Shown here in pieces: positions 7,653-16,688 of a stretch of 64,000 nucleotides of DNA. The notes under the pieces were generated by a model. That model did not search any database. It worked only from the letters and a program-made list of their open reading frames with translations, and was not told the DNA's origin. Source of the stretch: Gemmatimonadota bacterium (GTDB lineage Bacteria > Gemmatimonadota > Gemmatimonadetes > Longimicrobiales > Gaopeijiaceae); NCBI GenBank assembly GCA_030827315.1, contig JAURER010000013.1, positions 1 to 64,000 of the forward strand, read 5' to 3'. The stretch's first letter is position 1, and every line of letters starts with the position of its first letter. Made by a program: the position numbers and the translations under genes.

Positions 7653-8957
7653 ATGAGAATCGAGACCCGCGCCGTTCACGCGGCCCGTGGCCACGAGCCC
7701 CGGGATCCGGCCCGGGAGTTCGGGGAGCCCCACGTTCCCGCCATCGATCTCTCCACCACCTACGGCTTTCGCACGTCGTCCGCCGCCGCGGACTCCATGG
7801 AGGCTCTGATCCAGGGAGAGGCCCAGGCGCCCAATCCCATCTACGCGCGCCTCCACAATCCGACGGTCGCCGCCTTCGAGCGGGCGCTCGCCGAGCTCGA
7901 GGGTGCGGACGCGGCGGTGGCGTTCGCCACCGGGATGGCCGCCATCACCGCGGTCGTGATGGCGGCGGCGGCGCCCGACGCGGGCATGCGGCGGACCCAC
8001 GTGGTGGCGGTGCGCCCCGTGTACGGTGGCACCGACCACCTGCTCACTTCCGGGCTCCTCGGATCCGAGGTGTCGTGGGTCGCCCCGGAAGACGTCGGCG
8101 GCGCGATTCGCGCCGACACCTCGCTCGTCTTCCTCGAGACGCCCGCGAACCCGACGCTGGCGATGGTCGACATCCGGGCGGTCGTCGCGCTGGTGCGCGC
8201 GGCGGAGGTCCGTTGCGGACACCACGTACCCGTAGTGGTCGATTCCACCTTCGCGACGCCCGTGCTCCAGAATCCGATCGCGCTCGGGGCGGACATGTCC
8301 GTCCACAGCGCGACCAAGTTCCTCGGCGGGCACGGCGACGTCATGGGCGGAGCGGTGGCGACGTCGGAGGCGTGGGCGAGAGCGCTTCGGCAGGTCCGCA
8401 TGATCACGGGCGGTATCCTGCACCCGCTCGCCGGCTACCTCCTCCACCGCGGACTCCAGACCCTCCCCGTGCGGGTGCGCGAACAGCAGGCGAACGCCCG
8501 GGTGCTGGCCGAGCGACTCGCTCGTCATCCTGAGGTTTCGGAGGTGCACTTCCCCGGTAGTTCGGGGGATCCCCTCGAGACGCGTCTGCTCGGAACGCAG
8601 CAGCGTGGGCCGGGCTCGGTGCTCTCCTTCCGGGTGCGCGAGGGTGCGGACGCCGCGCGACGCGTCGTGGAGGCACTCCGGCTGATCACGCGTGCCGTGT
8701 CCCTGGGATCCGTCGACACGCTGATCCAGGCCCCGGCACACCTCACCCACCGCGTGGTGGATGCCGAAGACCGGGAAGCGTCCGGGGTCCCGGACGATCT
8801 GCTCAGGCTTTCGGTCGGTCTCGAGGCCGTGGAGGATCTCTGGGAAGACCTGGAGAGGGCGCTCTCGGCCGCCGCGCCGGGGAGGGGGCGGCCCGCTGGA
8901 GCGTCAGAGGTCGAGCCCGCCCATCGGGTCGAAGCCCTGGTACCCCTTTCCGTGTGA
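7653..8957 (+). CDS. Cys/Met metabolism PLP-dependent enzyme (trans-sulfuration type)
   Basis: A 434-residue fold-type I PLP enzyme of the cystathionine gamma-synthase / methionine gamma-lyase family. The cofactor lysine is K222 in SATKFLGGHGD. Other family marks are IYARLHNPT, the FATGMAAIT phosphate-binding region, FLETPANPT, and the C-terminal SLGSVDTLIQAPAHLTH. The start is ATG 7653 with GAGGAGG at 7641. A divergent Lrp-type regulator favours a catabolic role such as methionine or cystathionine lyase over biosynthesis, but motif reading cannot separate the activities. Its last 54 bases overlap the 3' end of the convergent AAA ATPase gene. Confidence 0.88.
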   Translation: MRIETRAVHAARGHEPRDPAREFGEPHVPAIDLSTTYGFRTSSAAADSMEALIQGEAQAPNPIYARLHNPTVAAFERALAELEGADAAVAFATGMAAITAVVMAAAAPDAGMRRTHVVAVRPVYGGTDHLLTSGLLGSEVSWVAPEDVGGAIRADTSLVFLETPANPTLAMVDIRAVVALVRAAEVRCGHHVPVVVDSTFATPVLQNPIALGADMSVHSATKFLGGHGDVMGGAVATSEAWARALRQVRMITGGILHPLAGYLLHRGLQTLPVRVREQQANARVLAERLARHPEVSEVHFPGSSGDPLETRLLGTQQRGPGSVLSFRVREGADAARRVVEALRLITRAVSLGSVDTLIQAPAHLTHRVVDAEDREASGVPDDLLRLSVGLEAVEDLWEDLERALSAAAPGRGRPAGASEVEPAHRVEALVPLSV

Positions 8958-10373
8958 AGGTCCCTGGTGCGGCGCACGGGTGTAGCCTGCCGTGCTCCGG
9001 CTGATCCGCCTCTGGGCGACGAGCGCCTCGAGCACGAGCTCGCAGGCGGACGCCCGGGCGCCCGCGCTGGCCGACTTCGCCGCGAGTCCCACGTTGTGGA
9101 CCAGATCCAGGAGTCCCGGCACGGTGCTGAAGCCCCGTACGCATGCTTCGGACGCGGCGTCGTCCCCGACCTGAAGCGCGCCGCCGGTCTCGAAGTAGTC
9201 GACGATGTCGGCCACGTCGGCGCCGGCAGCACGGACGTCGAAGGCGTGTGAGCAGGCCTGCTGGATGAGCTCGCGAGCGATGCGATCACCTCCATGCAGC
9301 TCGCCCTCGTACTCGAGCTCCATCTTTCCAGTGATCGCGGGGAGCGCCGCGTAGACGTCGGCGACCCGCGGGACGGTGAGCTGCTCGCCGTGCTGCAGGG
9401 TCCGTCGCTCGGCGTTCGAGACCGCGGTCTCCATGACCGTGATGGGCATCCGCTGGCTCACCCCCGAACGCTGATCGACGCGCTTGTCGTTCCGCGCGAT
9501 GAAGGCGACGCGCTCGACGACCTCCTCGAGGAAGTCGGGGACCTCCACCACCGACCCGTCGCGCGAGACCCACGCCTCCTGGCGGGTGATCCCGACACCG
9601 ATCTCCAGCTCCTCGGGGTAGTGCGTGCGGATTTCCGCGCCGATCCGATCCTTGAGCGGGGTGATGATCTTGCCGCGCGCCGTGTAGTCCTCGGGGTTGG
9701 CGGTAAACACCATCAGCACGTCGAGCGCGAGCCGGATCGGGTACCCCTTCACCTGCACGTCCCCCTCCTGGAGGATGTTGAACAGGCCCACCTGGATCTT
9801 ACCGGCGAGGTCCGGAAGCTCGTTGATGGCGAAGATGCCGCGGTTGGCCCGGGGCAGCAGGCCGTAGTGGATCGTCAGCTCGTCGGCGAGGATGTGCCCG
9901 CCGCGCGCCGCCTTGATGGGGTCGACGTCGCCGATCATGTCGGCGATGGTCACGTCGGGAGTCGCCAGCTTCTCGACGTAACGGGCGTCGCGATCGACCC
10001 ACTCCACGGGGGCCGCGTCCCCCATGCTTTCGACGATCTGACGGCCGAACTTGGAGAGCGGGTGGAGGGGATCGTCGTTGACCTCGCTCCCCGCGAGGAT
10101 GGGGATCTGGTCGTCGAGCAGGAGCGCCAGCTGACGCAGGATCCGGCTCTTCGCCTGGCCGCGCAGCCCGAGCAGGATGAAGTCGTGCCTCGCGAGGATC
10201 GCGTTGACGATCTGGGGCACCACGGAGTCCTCGTAGCCGCGGACACCCGGAAAGAGCTCCTCCCCGGACTGGAGCTTCCGGACGAGGTTGGCGCGCATCT
10301 CGTCCTTGACCGAGCGGCTTCGGTAGCCGCTCGCGCGGAGCTCACCGAGGGTGCGGGGGCGGGTCTCGGCCAT
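8904..10373 (-). CDS. AAA ATPase, magnesium-chelatase subunit I / MoxR-like
   Basis: A 489-residue AAA+ protein of the ChlI/MoxR type. The P-loop is LLGLRGQAKSR, with Ala in place of the second Gly of GKS. The acidic ATPase region is HILADEL followed by the NRGIFAINELPDL stretch, and a sensor region VMVFTANPEDYTARGKI follows. Such proteins act as cytoplasmic chaperones with a VWA partner, here probably the VWA protein at 3067-4359. The start MAETRPRT at 10373 is preferred, and the frame stays open to 10502. It ends within the convergent PLP lyase gene (54-bp overlap). Chlorophyll-type magnesium insertion is not implied. Confidence 0.82.
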   Translation of the reverse strand: MAETRPRTLGELRASGYRSRSVKDEMRANLVRKLQSGEELFPGVRGYEDSVVPQIVNAILARHDFILLGLRGQAKSRILRQLALLLDDQIPILAGSEVNDDPLHPLSKFGRQIVESMGDAAPVEWVDRDARYVEKLATPDVTIADMIGDVDPIKAARGGHILADELTIHYGLLPRANRGIFAINELPDLAGKIQVGLFNILQEGDVQVKGYPIRLALDVLMVFTANPEDYTARGKIITPLKDRIGAEIRTHYPEELEIGVGITRQEAWVSRDGSVVEVPDFLEEVVERVAFIARNDKRVDQRSGVSQRMPITVMETAVSNAERRTLQHGEQLTVPRVADVYAALPAITGKMELEYEGELHGGDRIARELIQQACSHAFDVRAAGADVADIVDYFETGGALQVGDDAASEACVRGFSTVPGLLDLVHNVGLAAKSASAGARASACELVLEALVAQRRISRSTAGYTRAPHQGPSHGKGYQGFDPMGGLDL

Positions 10374-10525
10374 GACTTGGATCTTCCGTCGATTCGAGGC
10401 TTTGGCTCGGATCGCGATCACGGGTCGAGGGTACAGGCGCCCGTCCGTCTTCGCGATCTTTTGAGAGCGATTCGATACACGCGTCCGTCGACGCGGATCC
10501 AACCCCGTACAGCACCGGAGTCACC

Positions 10526-12211
10526 ATGGCCGAGCGCACGCGCGTGCTGCGCCCGTCGATCCGTTCCCTCGATGATCAGCCGCCACTCCCGCGCGAGCGC
10601 TTCATCGTGGCCGACCAGCCCGACGACGAGGCGATCCCGATGGACGTGGTCTTCGTGGGCGGGGGGCCCGCCGGACTCGCGGGCGCGATCGAGCTCGCGC
10701 GTCTGGTGAAGGCCGACAACGAGGCGGGCGGGGGGATCGGCGAGATCGAGATCGGCGTGCTGGAAAAGGCCGGACAGCTCGGTGAGCACACGCTCTCCGG
10801 GGCGGTCGTGAATCCGAGCGCCTTCCGGGAGCTCTTTCCCGACGTGCCCTTCGAGGAGCTACCGCTGCGCCGGCCGGTCGAGAAGGAGTCGGTTTACGTC
10901 ATGACCGCGTCGAAGGCGCACCGCATTCCGACGCCTCCGACCATGAGGAACCACGGCAACTGGATCGCGTCGATCTGCGAGATCGTGCGCTGGCTCGGCG
11001 AACAGGCCGAAGGCATGGGGGTGAACGTCTTTCCCGGCTTTCCGGTCGACTCCCTGCTGGTCGAAGGCCGGAACGTCATCGGCGTGCGGACTACGCCGTC
11101 GGGACTCGGTCGCGACGGCCAGCCGTCCAGCGCTGACGCGATGCCCCCGGTGGACCTCACCGCCCGGGTGACCGTGCTCGCCGAAGGGTCGCGCGGACCC
11201 CTCTCGCAGGCCTGGTACGACTGGCAGGGAGTGACGTCGGAGAACCCCCAGATCTACGCCCTCGGCGTGAAGGAGCTCTGGGAGGTGAAGAAGCCCCTGG
11301 ACCGGATCGTGCATACGATGGCGTGGCCACTTCCCGGCGACGCATTCGGGGGGAGTTTCGCGTATCCGATGTCGGACAGCCTCGTCGCGCTGGGGCTCGT
11401 GGTCGGACTCGACTACGGCGACGCCCGCTTCGACGTGCACGACGCCCTGCAGCGCCTGAAGCTGCACCCGCTCTTCCGGGAGATGCTCGAGGGTGGCGAG
11501 ATGGTGGAGTGGGGCGCGAAGACGATTCCCGAGGGGGGCTACTACGCGGTGCCGAAGCGTCGGCATGGTGACGGTCTGATCGTCGTGGGTGACGCCGCGG
11601 GCTACGTCGAGGTGTCGTCCCTCAAGGGGATCCACTACGCGATGCACTCGGGCATCATGGCCGCCCGCCAGATTTTCGCGGCGCTCAAGGCCGACGACGT
11701 GAGCGAGGCAGGACTCGCCGGGTACACGAAGGCGGTGGACGAGAGCCTCATCATGAAGGATCTCCAGGGTCGGCGGAACATGCGACTCGCCTTCAAGAGC
11801 GGCTTCCTCGTCGGCGGAGCGAAGGCCGGCCTGATGACGCTCACGAAGGGCGCGTTTCCCGGAAGGAAGATCTCCGTCGAGGAGGACGCGGCCCATCCGA
11901 AGCGCCTCGGCCCCGAGGTCGACAAGGTCGTGCCCGACGGAAAGCTGACCTTCTCCAAGGTCGATGCCGTCTACAAGTCCGGAAACCAGACGCGAGACGA
12001 CATCCCTTCGCACCTCATCGTCGGCGAGGACGTGAGCCCGGAAGCCGCGGAGCTCTATGTGCACCTGTGCCCGGCGGGCGTGTACGAGCGCGATGGCGAC
12101 AGACTCGTCGTCAACGCGCCGAACTGCGTCGACTGCAAGGCGACGGACGTACTCGGACCACGCTGGACGCCGCGCGAAGGTGGAAGCGGGCCGGCGTACC
12201 GCCAGATGTGA
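10526..12211 (+). CDS. Electron transfer flavoprotein-ubiquinone oxidoreductase (ETF-QO)
   Basis: A 561-residue membrane-associated flavoprotein that takes electrons from ETF, as in fatty-acid and amino-acid oxidation, and passes them to the quinone pool. The FAD site GGGPAGLAGAIELARL is at about residues 45-60. LGEHTLSGAVVNP, PEGGYYAVPK and GDAAGYVEVSSLKGIHYAM are ETF-QO signatures. The C-terminal ferredoxin-like domain has HLCPAGVYE and NCVDCKATD, so only three of the usual four cluster cysteines are present. The position that is normally Cys in CxxCxxC is Thr. No etfAB genes lie in the window. The start is ATG 10526, 152 bp upstream of which the AAA gene starts divergently. Confidence 0.92.
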   Translation: MAERTRVLRPSIRSLDDQPPLPRERFIVADQPDDEAIPMDVVFVGGGPAGLAGAIELARLVKADNEAGGGIGEIEIGVLEKAGQLGEHTLSGAVVNPSAFRELFPDVPFEELPLRRPVEKESVYVMTASKAHRIPTPPTMRNHGNWIASICEIVRWLGEQAEGMGVNVFPGFPVDSLLVEGRNVIGVRTTPSGLGRDGQPSSADAMPPVDLTARVTVLAEGSRGPLSQAWYDWQGVTSENPQIYALGVKELWEVKKPLDRIVHTMAWPLPGDAFGGSFAYPMSDSLVALGLVVGLDYGDARFDVHDALQRLKLHPLFREMLEGGEMVEWGAKTIPEGGYYAVPKRRHGDGLIVVGDAAGYVEVSSLKGIHYAMHSGIMAARQIFAALKADDVSEAGLAGYTKAVDESLIMKDLQGRRNMRLAFKSGFLVGGAKAGLMTLTKGAFPGRKISVEEDAAHPKRLGPEVDKVVPDGKLTFSKVDAVYKSGNQTRDDIPSHLIVGEDVSPEAAELYVHLCPAGVYERDGDRLVVNAPNCVDCKATDVLGPRWTPREGGSGPAYRQM

Positions 12212-13296
12212 CGAGGGAGCCGCTACCGGGCCCTGGCGCGCCCGTCCATGAGCCCGGGTCGAGCGCTCGCAACGTCCCTGCGGCGGGTCCGGTCGTGGTG
12301 TGGGGGGCAGGGGCCATGGGAGGGACGATCGGAGCGCGGTTGATCCGAGCGGGGCGCGACGTGCTGTTCGTGGACGCCGACCCGGCCCACGCCCGAGCCA
12401 TTCGAGACCGCGGCCTCAGGATCACCGGTCCGGTCGACGACTTCACCGTGCCGGCGTCATGCGTGACGCCGGACACCGTCACCGCTCCGCTGAGCGTCGT
12501 CCTGCTCGCGGTGAAGGCGCATCACACGCGCGGCGCCATGGACGCCATCAACCCGCTGCTGGCGCCGGAGGGCTTCGTGGTTTCCGTTCAGAACGGGCTG
12601 AACGAGCACGTCATCGCGGAGTCGGTCGGCGTCGGGCGAACTGTCGGATGCTTCGTGAATTACGGCGCGGACGTGATCGAGCCCGGGGTGATCATGCGCG
12701 GCAACCGCGGGGCGGTGGTGGTCGGCGAGCTCGACGGTGCGCGTACGCCGCGCATCGGTTGGGTGCACCGCCTCTTCCTGGACTTCGAGCCCGACGCTCT
12801 CCTGACCGCCAACATCCTCGGATTCCTGTGGGGGAAGCTCGCGTACGGCTCGATGCTCTTCGCGACCGCGCTCGCGGAGGCTTCCATCGCGGACGTCCTC
12901 GACGCCCCGGAACACCGTCCCGCGGTCATCGGTCTCGCGCGGGAGGCTATGGCCGTCGCGGAGGCGCTGGGCATCGAGCCGGAATCCTTCGACGGATTCG
13001 ACCCGTCGGCGTTCTCGACACGGAGCGGCGACGCGGCCGCGCACGCGAGCCTCGACCGCCTGGTCGCGTTCAACCGTGGCTCGGCGAAGAGCCACAGCGG
13101 GGTCTGGCGTGATCTGGCCGTACGGAAGCGCCGGACCGAGGTCGACGCTCAGATCGCGCCCATCGCGCGGCTCGGCGCCGAGGCCGGCGTCGGCACGCCG
13201 CTCACGATGCGGCTCGTCGAGCTGATCCACGACGTCGAGGAGGGGCGGCTTCCGCAGGCGTGGAGCACGCTGGCCGAGCTCACCCGGCTCGTCTGA
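12208..13296 (+). CDS. 2-dehydropantoate 2-reductase family protein (ApbA/PanE-like)
   Basis: A ketopantoate-reductase-fold NADPH oxidoreductase. The Rossmann motif GAGAMGG is followed by LLAVKAHHT, SVQNGLNE, and a helical C-terminal domain with a WGKLAYGS-type motif and LVAFNRGSAKSHSG. In pantothenate synthesis PanE reduces 2-dehydropantoate, but many paralogues act on other 2-oxo acids, and no pantothenate genes are near. GTG 12208 overlaps the ETF-QO stop (GTGA) and gives 362 residues. GTG 12295 would give 333 residues and place the Rossmann strand at the N terminus, closer to the usual length, so the start is unsettled. Confidence 0.78.
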   Translation: MTREPLPGPGAPVHEPGSSARNVPAAGPVVVWGAGAMGGTIGARLIRAGRDVLFVDADPAHARAIRDRGLRITGPVDDFTVPASCVTPDTVTAPLSVVLLAVKAHHTRGAMDAINPLLAPEGFVVSVQNGLNEHVIAESVGVGRTVGCFVNYGADVIEPGVIMRGNRGAVVVGELDGARTPRIGWVHRLFLDFEPDALLTANILGFLWGKLAYGSMLFATALAEASIADVLDAPEHRPAVIGLAREAMAVAEALGIEPESFDGFDPSAFSTRSGDAAAHASLDRLVAFNRGSAKSHSGVWRDLAVRKRRTEVDAQIAPIARLGAEAGVGTPLTMRLVELIHDVEEGRLPQAWSTLAELTRLV

Positions 13297-13352
13297 TCAG
13301 CCAACCCCGGCTGGAGCGGCCGGCGGTCGCCGCACCGAACGCGTGCTGTGGC

Positions 13353-13922
13353 CTAGCGCCCGTCGGGCAGCTCGACCACGCCGCCGCCCGGCATCTCGAT
13401 GCGCGCCCCCATCTGGAGGAGCAGCGGCGCCGTGTCCATGTAGTCGGCCGCGCGGATGATGCGTCCTCCGTCCAGCTCGATGAGGGTCACCCCGTTCGTG
13501 ACCACTTCGCGACCGCTGCCGACGGGGATCTGGCTGCCGATGGGTCGCGCCTGAATGGCGGAGAAGACCCACTCGGCCACGGCCCCGTGCTCCGTGACGT
13601 GGACGGCGCCGACGTTCCAGTAGACATCGTCCGCCCATGCGTGCACCGCGGTCACGTAGCCGACGATCTCCTCGATGCCCTCGTACGTCTGCTGGCTGGC
13701 GAAGTCGTCGTACGTCGCCTGTGGCCAGAAGAGGTCTTCGATGAGGGCCTGGTCCCCGCTCTCCCACGCGGCCATCAGCGATCGAACGGCGAGCTCCGCC
13801 GCTCGCGCGGCCGAATCCGGGGAGGGCTCGGGACTGCACGCCGTCCACGGAAGAGCGACGGCGAGTCCGGTAACGAGCAGCCGAAGCACGCGGCCAGCCC
13901 GGCGGCCCGTGTCAGCCGCCAC
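13353..13922 (-). CDS. NTF2-like (SnoaL/DUF4440-type) lipoprotein
   Basis: A protein of about 189 residues with a hydrophobic leader ending LPWTAC, a weak lipobox, followed by an NTF2-like cone (about residues 50-165): AAWESGDQALIEDLFW, GIEEIVGYV, and a closing GGRIIRAADYMD. This fold binds small hydrophobic ligands or acts as a ketosteroid-isomerase-like enzyme, and the function here is unknown. The GTG start at 13922 lies inside the end of the preceding amidohydrolase gene (11-base overlap). A shorter start at 13889 gives a tidier signal peptide. The amidohydrolase itself ends with an NTF2-like domain, so this may be a duplicated, separated copy. Confidence 0.68.
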   Translation of the reverse strand: MAADTGRRAGRVLRLLVTGLAVALPWTACSPEPSPDSAARAAELAVRSLMAAWESGDQALIEDLFWPQATYDDFASQQTYEGIEEIVGYVTAVHAWADDVYWNVGAVHVTEHGAVAEWVFSAIQARPIGSQIPVGSGREVVTNGVTLIELDGGRIIRAADYMDTAPLLLQMGARIEMPGGGVVELPDGR

Positions 13923-15681
13923 GGGGGTAGTTCCCCATGTTGACGTGCACGATCCGGTACCCGGCACGCGTGCGCACGATGACGATGGTGAGTGGGCCGC
14001 CCGGGGCCTCGTCGGCCAGCACGCGGCTCCCGTAGCGCCAGACGGCGCTCACGCTAGAGCTCTGGTCGAAGTCCGACACGACCACGTCCTCGATCCAGAG
14101 TTCGGCGTCGGGGCGGAAGCCGCCCTCCACGAAGCCCAGTCCTGCGTGGTACGCGCGCACGGCATCGAACCCCTCGATCAGCCCGGCGGAGTCGTTGGGG
14201 AAGTACGTCAGCGCGGGGTCGTCGAGGAAGACCTCGTCGAAGTGCGAGAGGTCGTAGCGGCGCCACAGTCCGAGCCAGTGCTCGAGCGCCTCGTGCGCCG
14301 AGGCGGGACCGCTCTGCGGCGTGGACTGGTCCGGCTGGGCGGCCGAGGGAACGCGATAGCCACGCCGGTCGAAGCGCTCTGCATTCTTCCAGACAGCCTT
14401 CACGGAGCGGAGGTTCGTGATGTCTTCGAGCGGGTCGTCCGCGAGGAGCACGAAGGTCACGGGGCGGCCGTGCTCCAGGACCCCGTGCGTATCCTCGATG
14501 CCGATGGCCTCGGCCGCGACGCGCGTGGCGCTTTCGATGGCGTTCATCGGCGTGAGGCCACCGTTGGCCACGAGCTCCTCCAGCTCCACGTGCAGGGCCG
14601 GGAATGGCGAGTCCGGGGGCAGGGTGAAATCGGTGCCGGCGGCGACGGGCACGCCCTGGGCGTGCGCACGCGCTACCAGCGCGCGGGCGAAGCCCACGTC
14701 GCACCTGTCGGAAAGCGGATTGTCGGGGTCCGCGTCCGCGCGGGCGTACATGGCGAGCGTGGCGTCGAGGATCGTCCCCCGGGCCTTCATGGCTTCGAAG
14801 AGCTCGGTGAAGACCGGGGAGGCCGCCGAGAAGCTGCCGTACTGCGGAACCTGGTCGTGATGGTACTCGGTGGGGGCGTCCGCCATGCCCTCCCATGCCA
14901 GGCGGCACACGTGTGAGACGACGTCGACCCCGGCACGGACGACCTCGATCGGGCGGGACGGGAAGACCATGGAGTGGGCCCAGACCTTCATGCCCTGCCG
15001 GTGCGCCTCCTCCGTGATGTGCGTGACCTCCGCGGCGGCGAGATTCGCGTAGATCTTGATGCCGGACGCGTAGGTGCCCTTCGCCTGCGCGACGGTCGTG
15101 ACGAGCTCCGTCTCGGGGGTGATCGCCTGCATCCAGGGAACCTCGCCCGCGATCTCCCCGGCTGCGGAGGACTGTGGTCTCGGGTCCGCCAGGAACGACG
15201 GACCCGCCATGAGCGCGGAGAAGTAGACGTCCGGGCCGGCGATCTGACCGAGGCGGGTGTCTCTCGCCAGGGAGGCGAGGGCGCGGGCGTCTCCGGCCAT
15301 GTCGCGGACCGCCGTGACGCCGCCGTAGAGCAGCCGCTGGAGCTCGGCCTCGGCCCGCGGCCGGTTCGGGACGGTGGCGAGATGCACGTGGGCGTCGATC
15401 AGCCCCGGCACCACGTAGCCACCGCCGAGGTTCGTCGCGAGGGCGTCGCGAGGCGCGTTCGGGCCGGACAGCAGCTCGCGTCGGCTGGAGATCGTGAGGA
15501 TCTGGTTTCCGCGAACGGCCATGGCCGCATCGGGGATCGGCGGTCCGCCCCGTCCGTCGATGAGCGTGAAGCCGTACAGGATCTCGAGCGGCGCCGTTCC
15601 CGGGGCCTGGGCAGACAGGGGCACCGGCGCCGTGTGCGTCACGGCGAGGATGAGCGCGAGTGGAATGGGAGACCGCATCAT
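13912..15681 (-). CDS. Secreted amidohydrolase with C-terminal NTF2-like domain
   Basis: A 589-residue exported protein. The signal peptide (about residues 1-24, ending LSAQ) is followed by an imidazolonepropionase-like TIM-barrel amidohydrolase with metal ligands in DAHVHL, a likely carbamylated Lys in SGIKIYAN, HS in KVWAHSM, H in VVSHVC, and D in AGTDFT. The barrel ends about residue 450. After a linker, residues about 465-585 form an NTF2/SnoaL-like domain (HWLGLWRRYDLSHFDEVFL to RIVHVNMGNY). Substrates could be dipeptides or cyclic amides. Start MM at 15681/15678 was chosen because it sits directly before the signal peptide. Confidence 0.85.
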   Translation of the reverse strand: MMRSPIPLALILAVTHTAPVPLSAQAPGTAPLEILYGFTLIDGRGGPPIPDAAMAVRGNQILTISSRRELLSGPNAPRDALATNLGGGYVVPGLIDAHVHLATVPNRPRAEAELQRLLYGGVTAVRDMAGDARALASLARDTRLGQIAGPDVYFSALMAGPSFLADPRPQSSAAGEIAGEVPWMQAITPETELVTTVAQAKGTYASGIKIYANLAAAEVTHITEEAHRQGMKVWAHSMVFPSRPIEVVRAGVDVVSHVCRLAWEGMADAPTEYHHDQVPQYGSFSAASPVFTELFEAMKARGTILDATLAMYARADADPDNPLSDRCDVGFARALVARAHAQGVPVAAGTDFTLPPDSPFPALHVELEELVANGGLTPMNAIESATRVAAEAIGIEDTHGVLEHGRPVTFVLLADDPLEDITNLRSVKAVWKNAERFDRRGYRVPSAAQPDQSTPQSGPASAHEALEHWLGLWRRYDLSHFDEVFLDDPALTYFPNDSAGLIEGFDAVRAYHAGLGFVEGGFRPDAELWIEDVVVSDFDQSSSVSAVWRYGSRVLADEAPGGPLTIVIVRTRAGYRIVHVNMGNYPRGG

Positions 15682-15822
15682 CGCAGCGTGGGCTGTGTGG
15701 GTGCCCGCAGCGTGTCGGGGCCCGTGCGTGCGACCGGGCGGGCTCGTGCCAATTCTCGTCGGTGGTACCACGCGGGCAAGGAAAAAGGTCGGACCGGCGC
15801 GCAGCCCGTCGCCGCGACGGCG

Positions 15823-16671
15823 CTACCGCTCGAGCTCCATCCCCACGCCGGTGGGCGTGATGACGAGGGTCGGCATGATGGTCCGCACCGCTGACCCGGC
15901 GAAGCCCGCGAGCGCGTCGTCCGCGGTTCGATACCGCGCGAGCTGCTCGAGCGTCTTGATGGTCGGGAAGACCATCGGGACGTCCCCGCGGTCGCAGCGG
16001 AGCAGTGCCTCGGCCGGGGTGAGCCAGAGAGCGTCCGTCATCTCGCGCGGATCGACGATGGGCCTGGCGCCGGGCCGCACCTTCGCGGCGAAGAAGCGGG
16101 TGTCGTAGCGACGCGGCTCCGGCTCCGGGGTGATCCAGTGGGCGATGTATTCGACGGCGTCCCCCGCGATACGGCACTGCATCAGGGCGATCGCCTCCGC
16201 GAACGAAATGCGATCCTGCATGAGATCGTCGCGCACGGAGTCGATGCGCGCGTCTTCCGCGGCGGTGGGCGGAGCGGAGCCGTCGGACCTGAGTCCCACG
16301 AGAATGCCGGTCTCCTCGAACGCCTCGCGCAGCGCAGCCAGGTAGTACGCGATGGCGGGCGGCTGGGCGTCCGGGAGCCCGAGGCGCTCCGCCGCCAGAT
16401 CCGAGGTGAGCCGGTCGAGGTGGTCGATCACGTCCGGCATCGCGTCCGTGCCGTCGACGCGTCCACCCGGAAACACGTACGCGCCGGGCACGAAGCCCGC
16501 CCGTCTGCTCCGGCGCATCAGCAGCACCTCCATGCCCGGCGCCGCGTCACGCAGGAGCACGATCGTGGCGGCCGGCGTCGGGTCGGAGGGCACCGGCGGT
16601 GGATTGCGGATGCTCTCCGCGAACCTCTCCGGAAGATTCTCGAAGGGGATGACGAACTCCGGATCGGTCAC
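15823..16671 (-). CDS. NUDIX hydrolase, NUDT19/NUDT7-like
   Basis: A 282-residue NUDIX pyrophosphohydrolase. The Nudix box reads as GGRVDGTD, then a long insert, then REAFEETGIL. This split box with an intervening helical region is characteristic of the NUDT19-type acyl-CoA diphosphatases. LMRRSRRAGFVPGAYVFPGG precedes it. CoA or a nucleotide derivative is the likely substrate. The start is GTG 16671, 17 bases after the stop of the upstream gamma-glutamyltransferase gene, so the two are probably co-transcribed. Confidence 0.83.
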   Translation of the reverse strand: MTDPEFVIPFENLPERFAESIRNPPPVPSDPTPAATIVLLRDAAPGMEVLLMRRSRRAGFVPGAYVFPGGRVDGTDAMPDVIDHLDRLTSDLAAERLGLPDAQPPAIAYYLAALREAFEETGILVGLRSDGSAPPTAAEDARIDSVRDDLMQDRISFAEAIALMQCRIAGDAVEYIAHWITPEPEPRRYDTRFFAAKVRPGARPIVDPREMTDALWLTPAEALLRCDRGDVPMVFPTIKTLEQLARYRTADDALAGFAGSAVRTIMPTLVITPTGVGMELER

Positions 16672-16688
16672 GTGCCTGCTCCTCGCTC

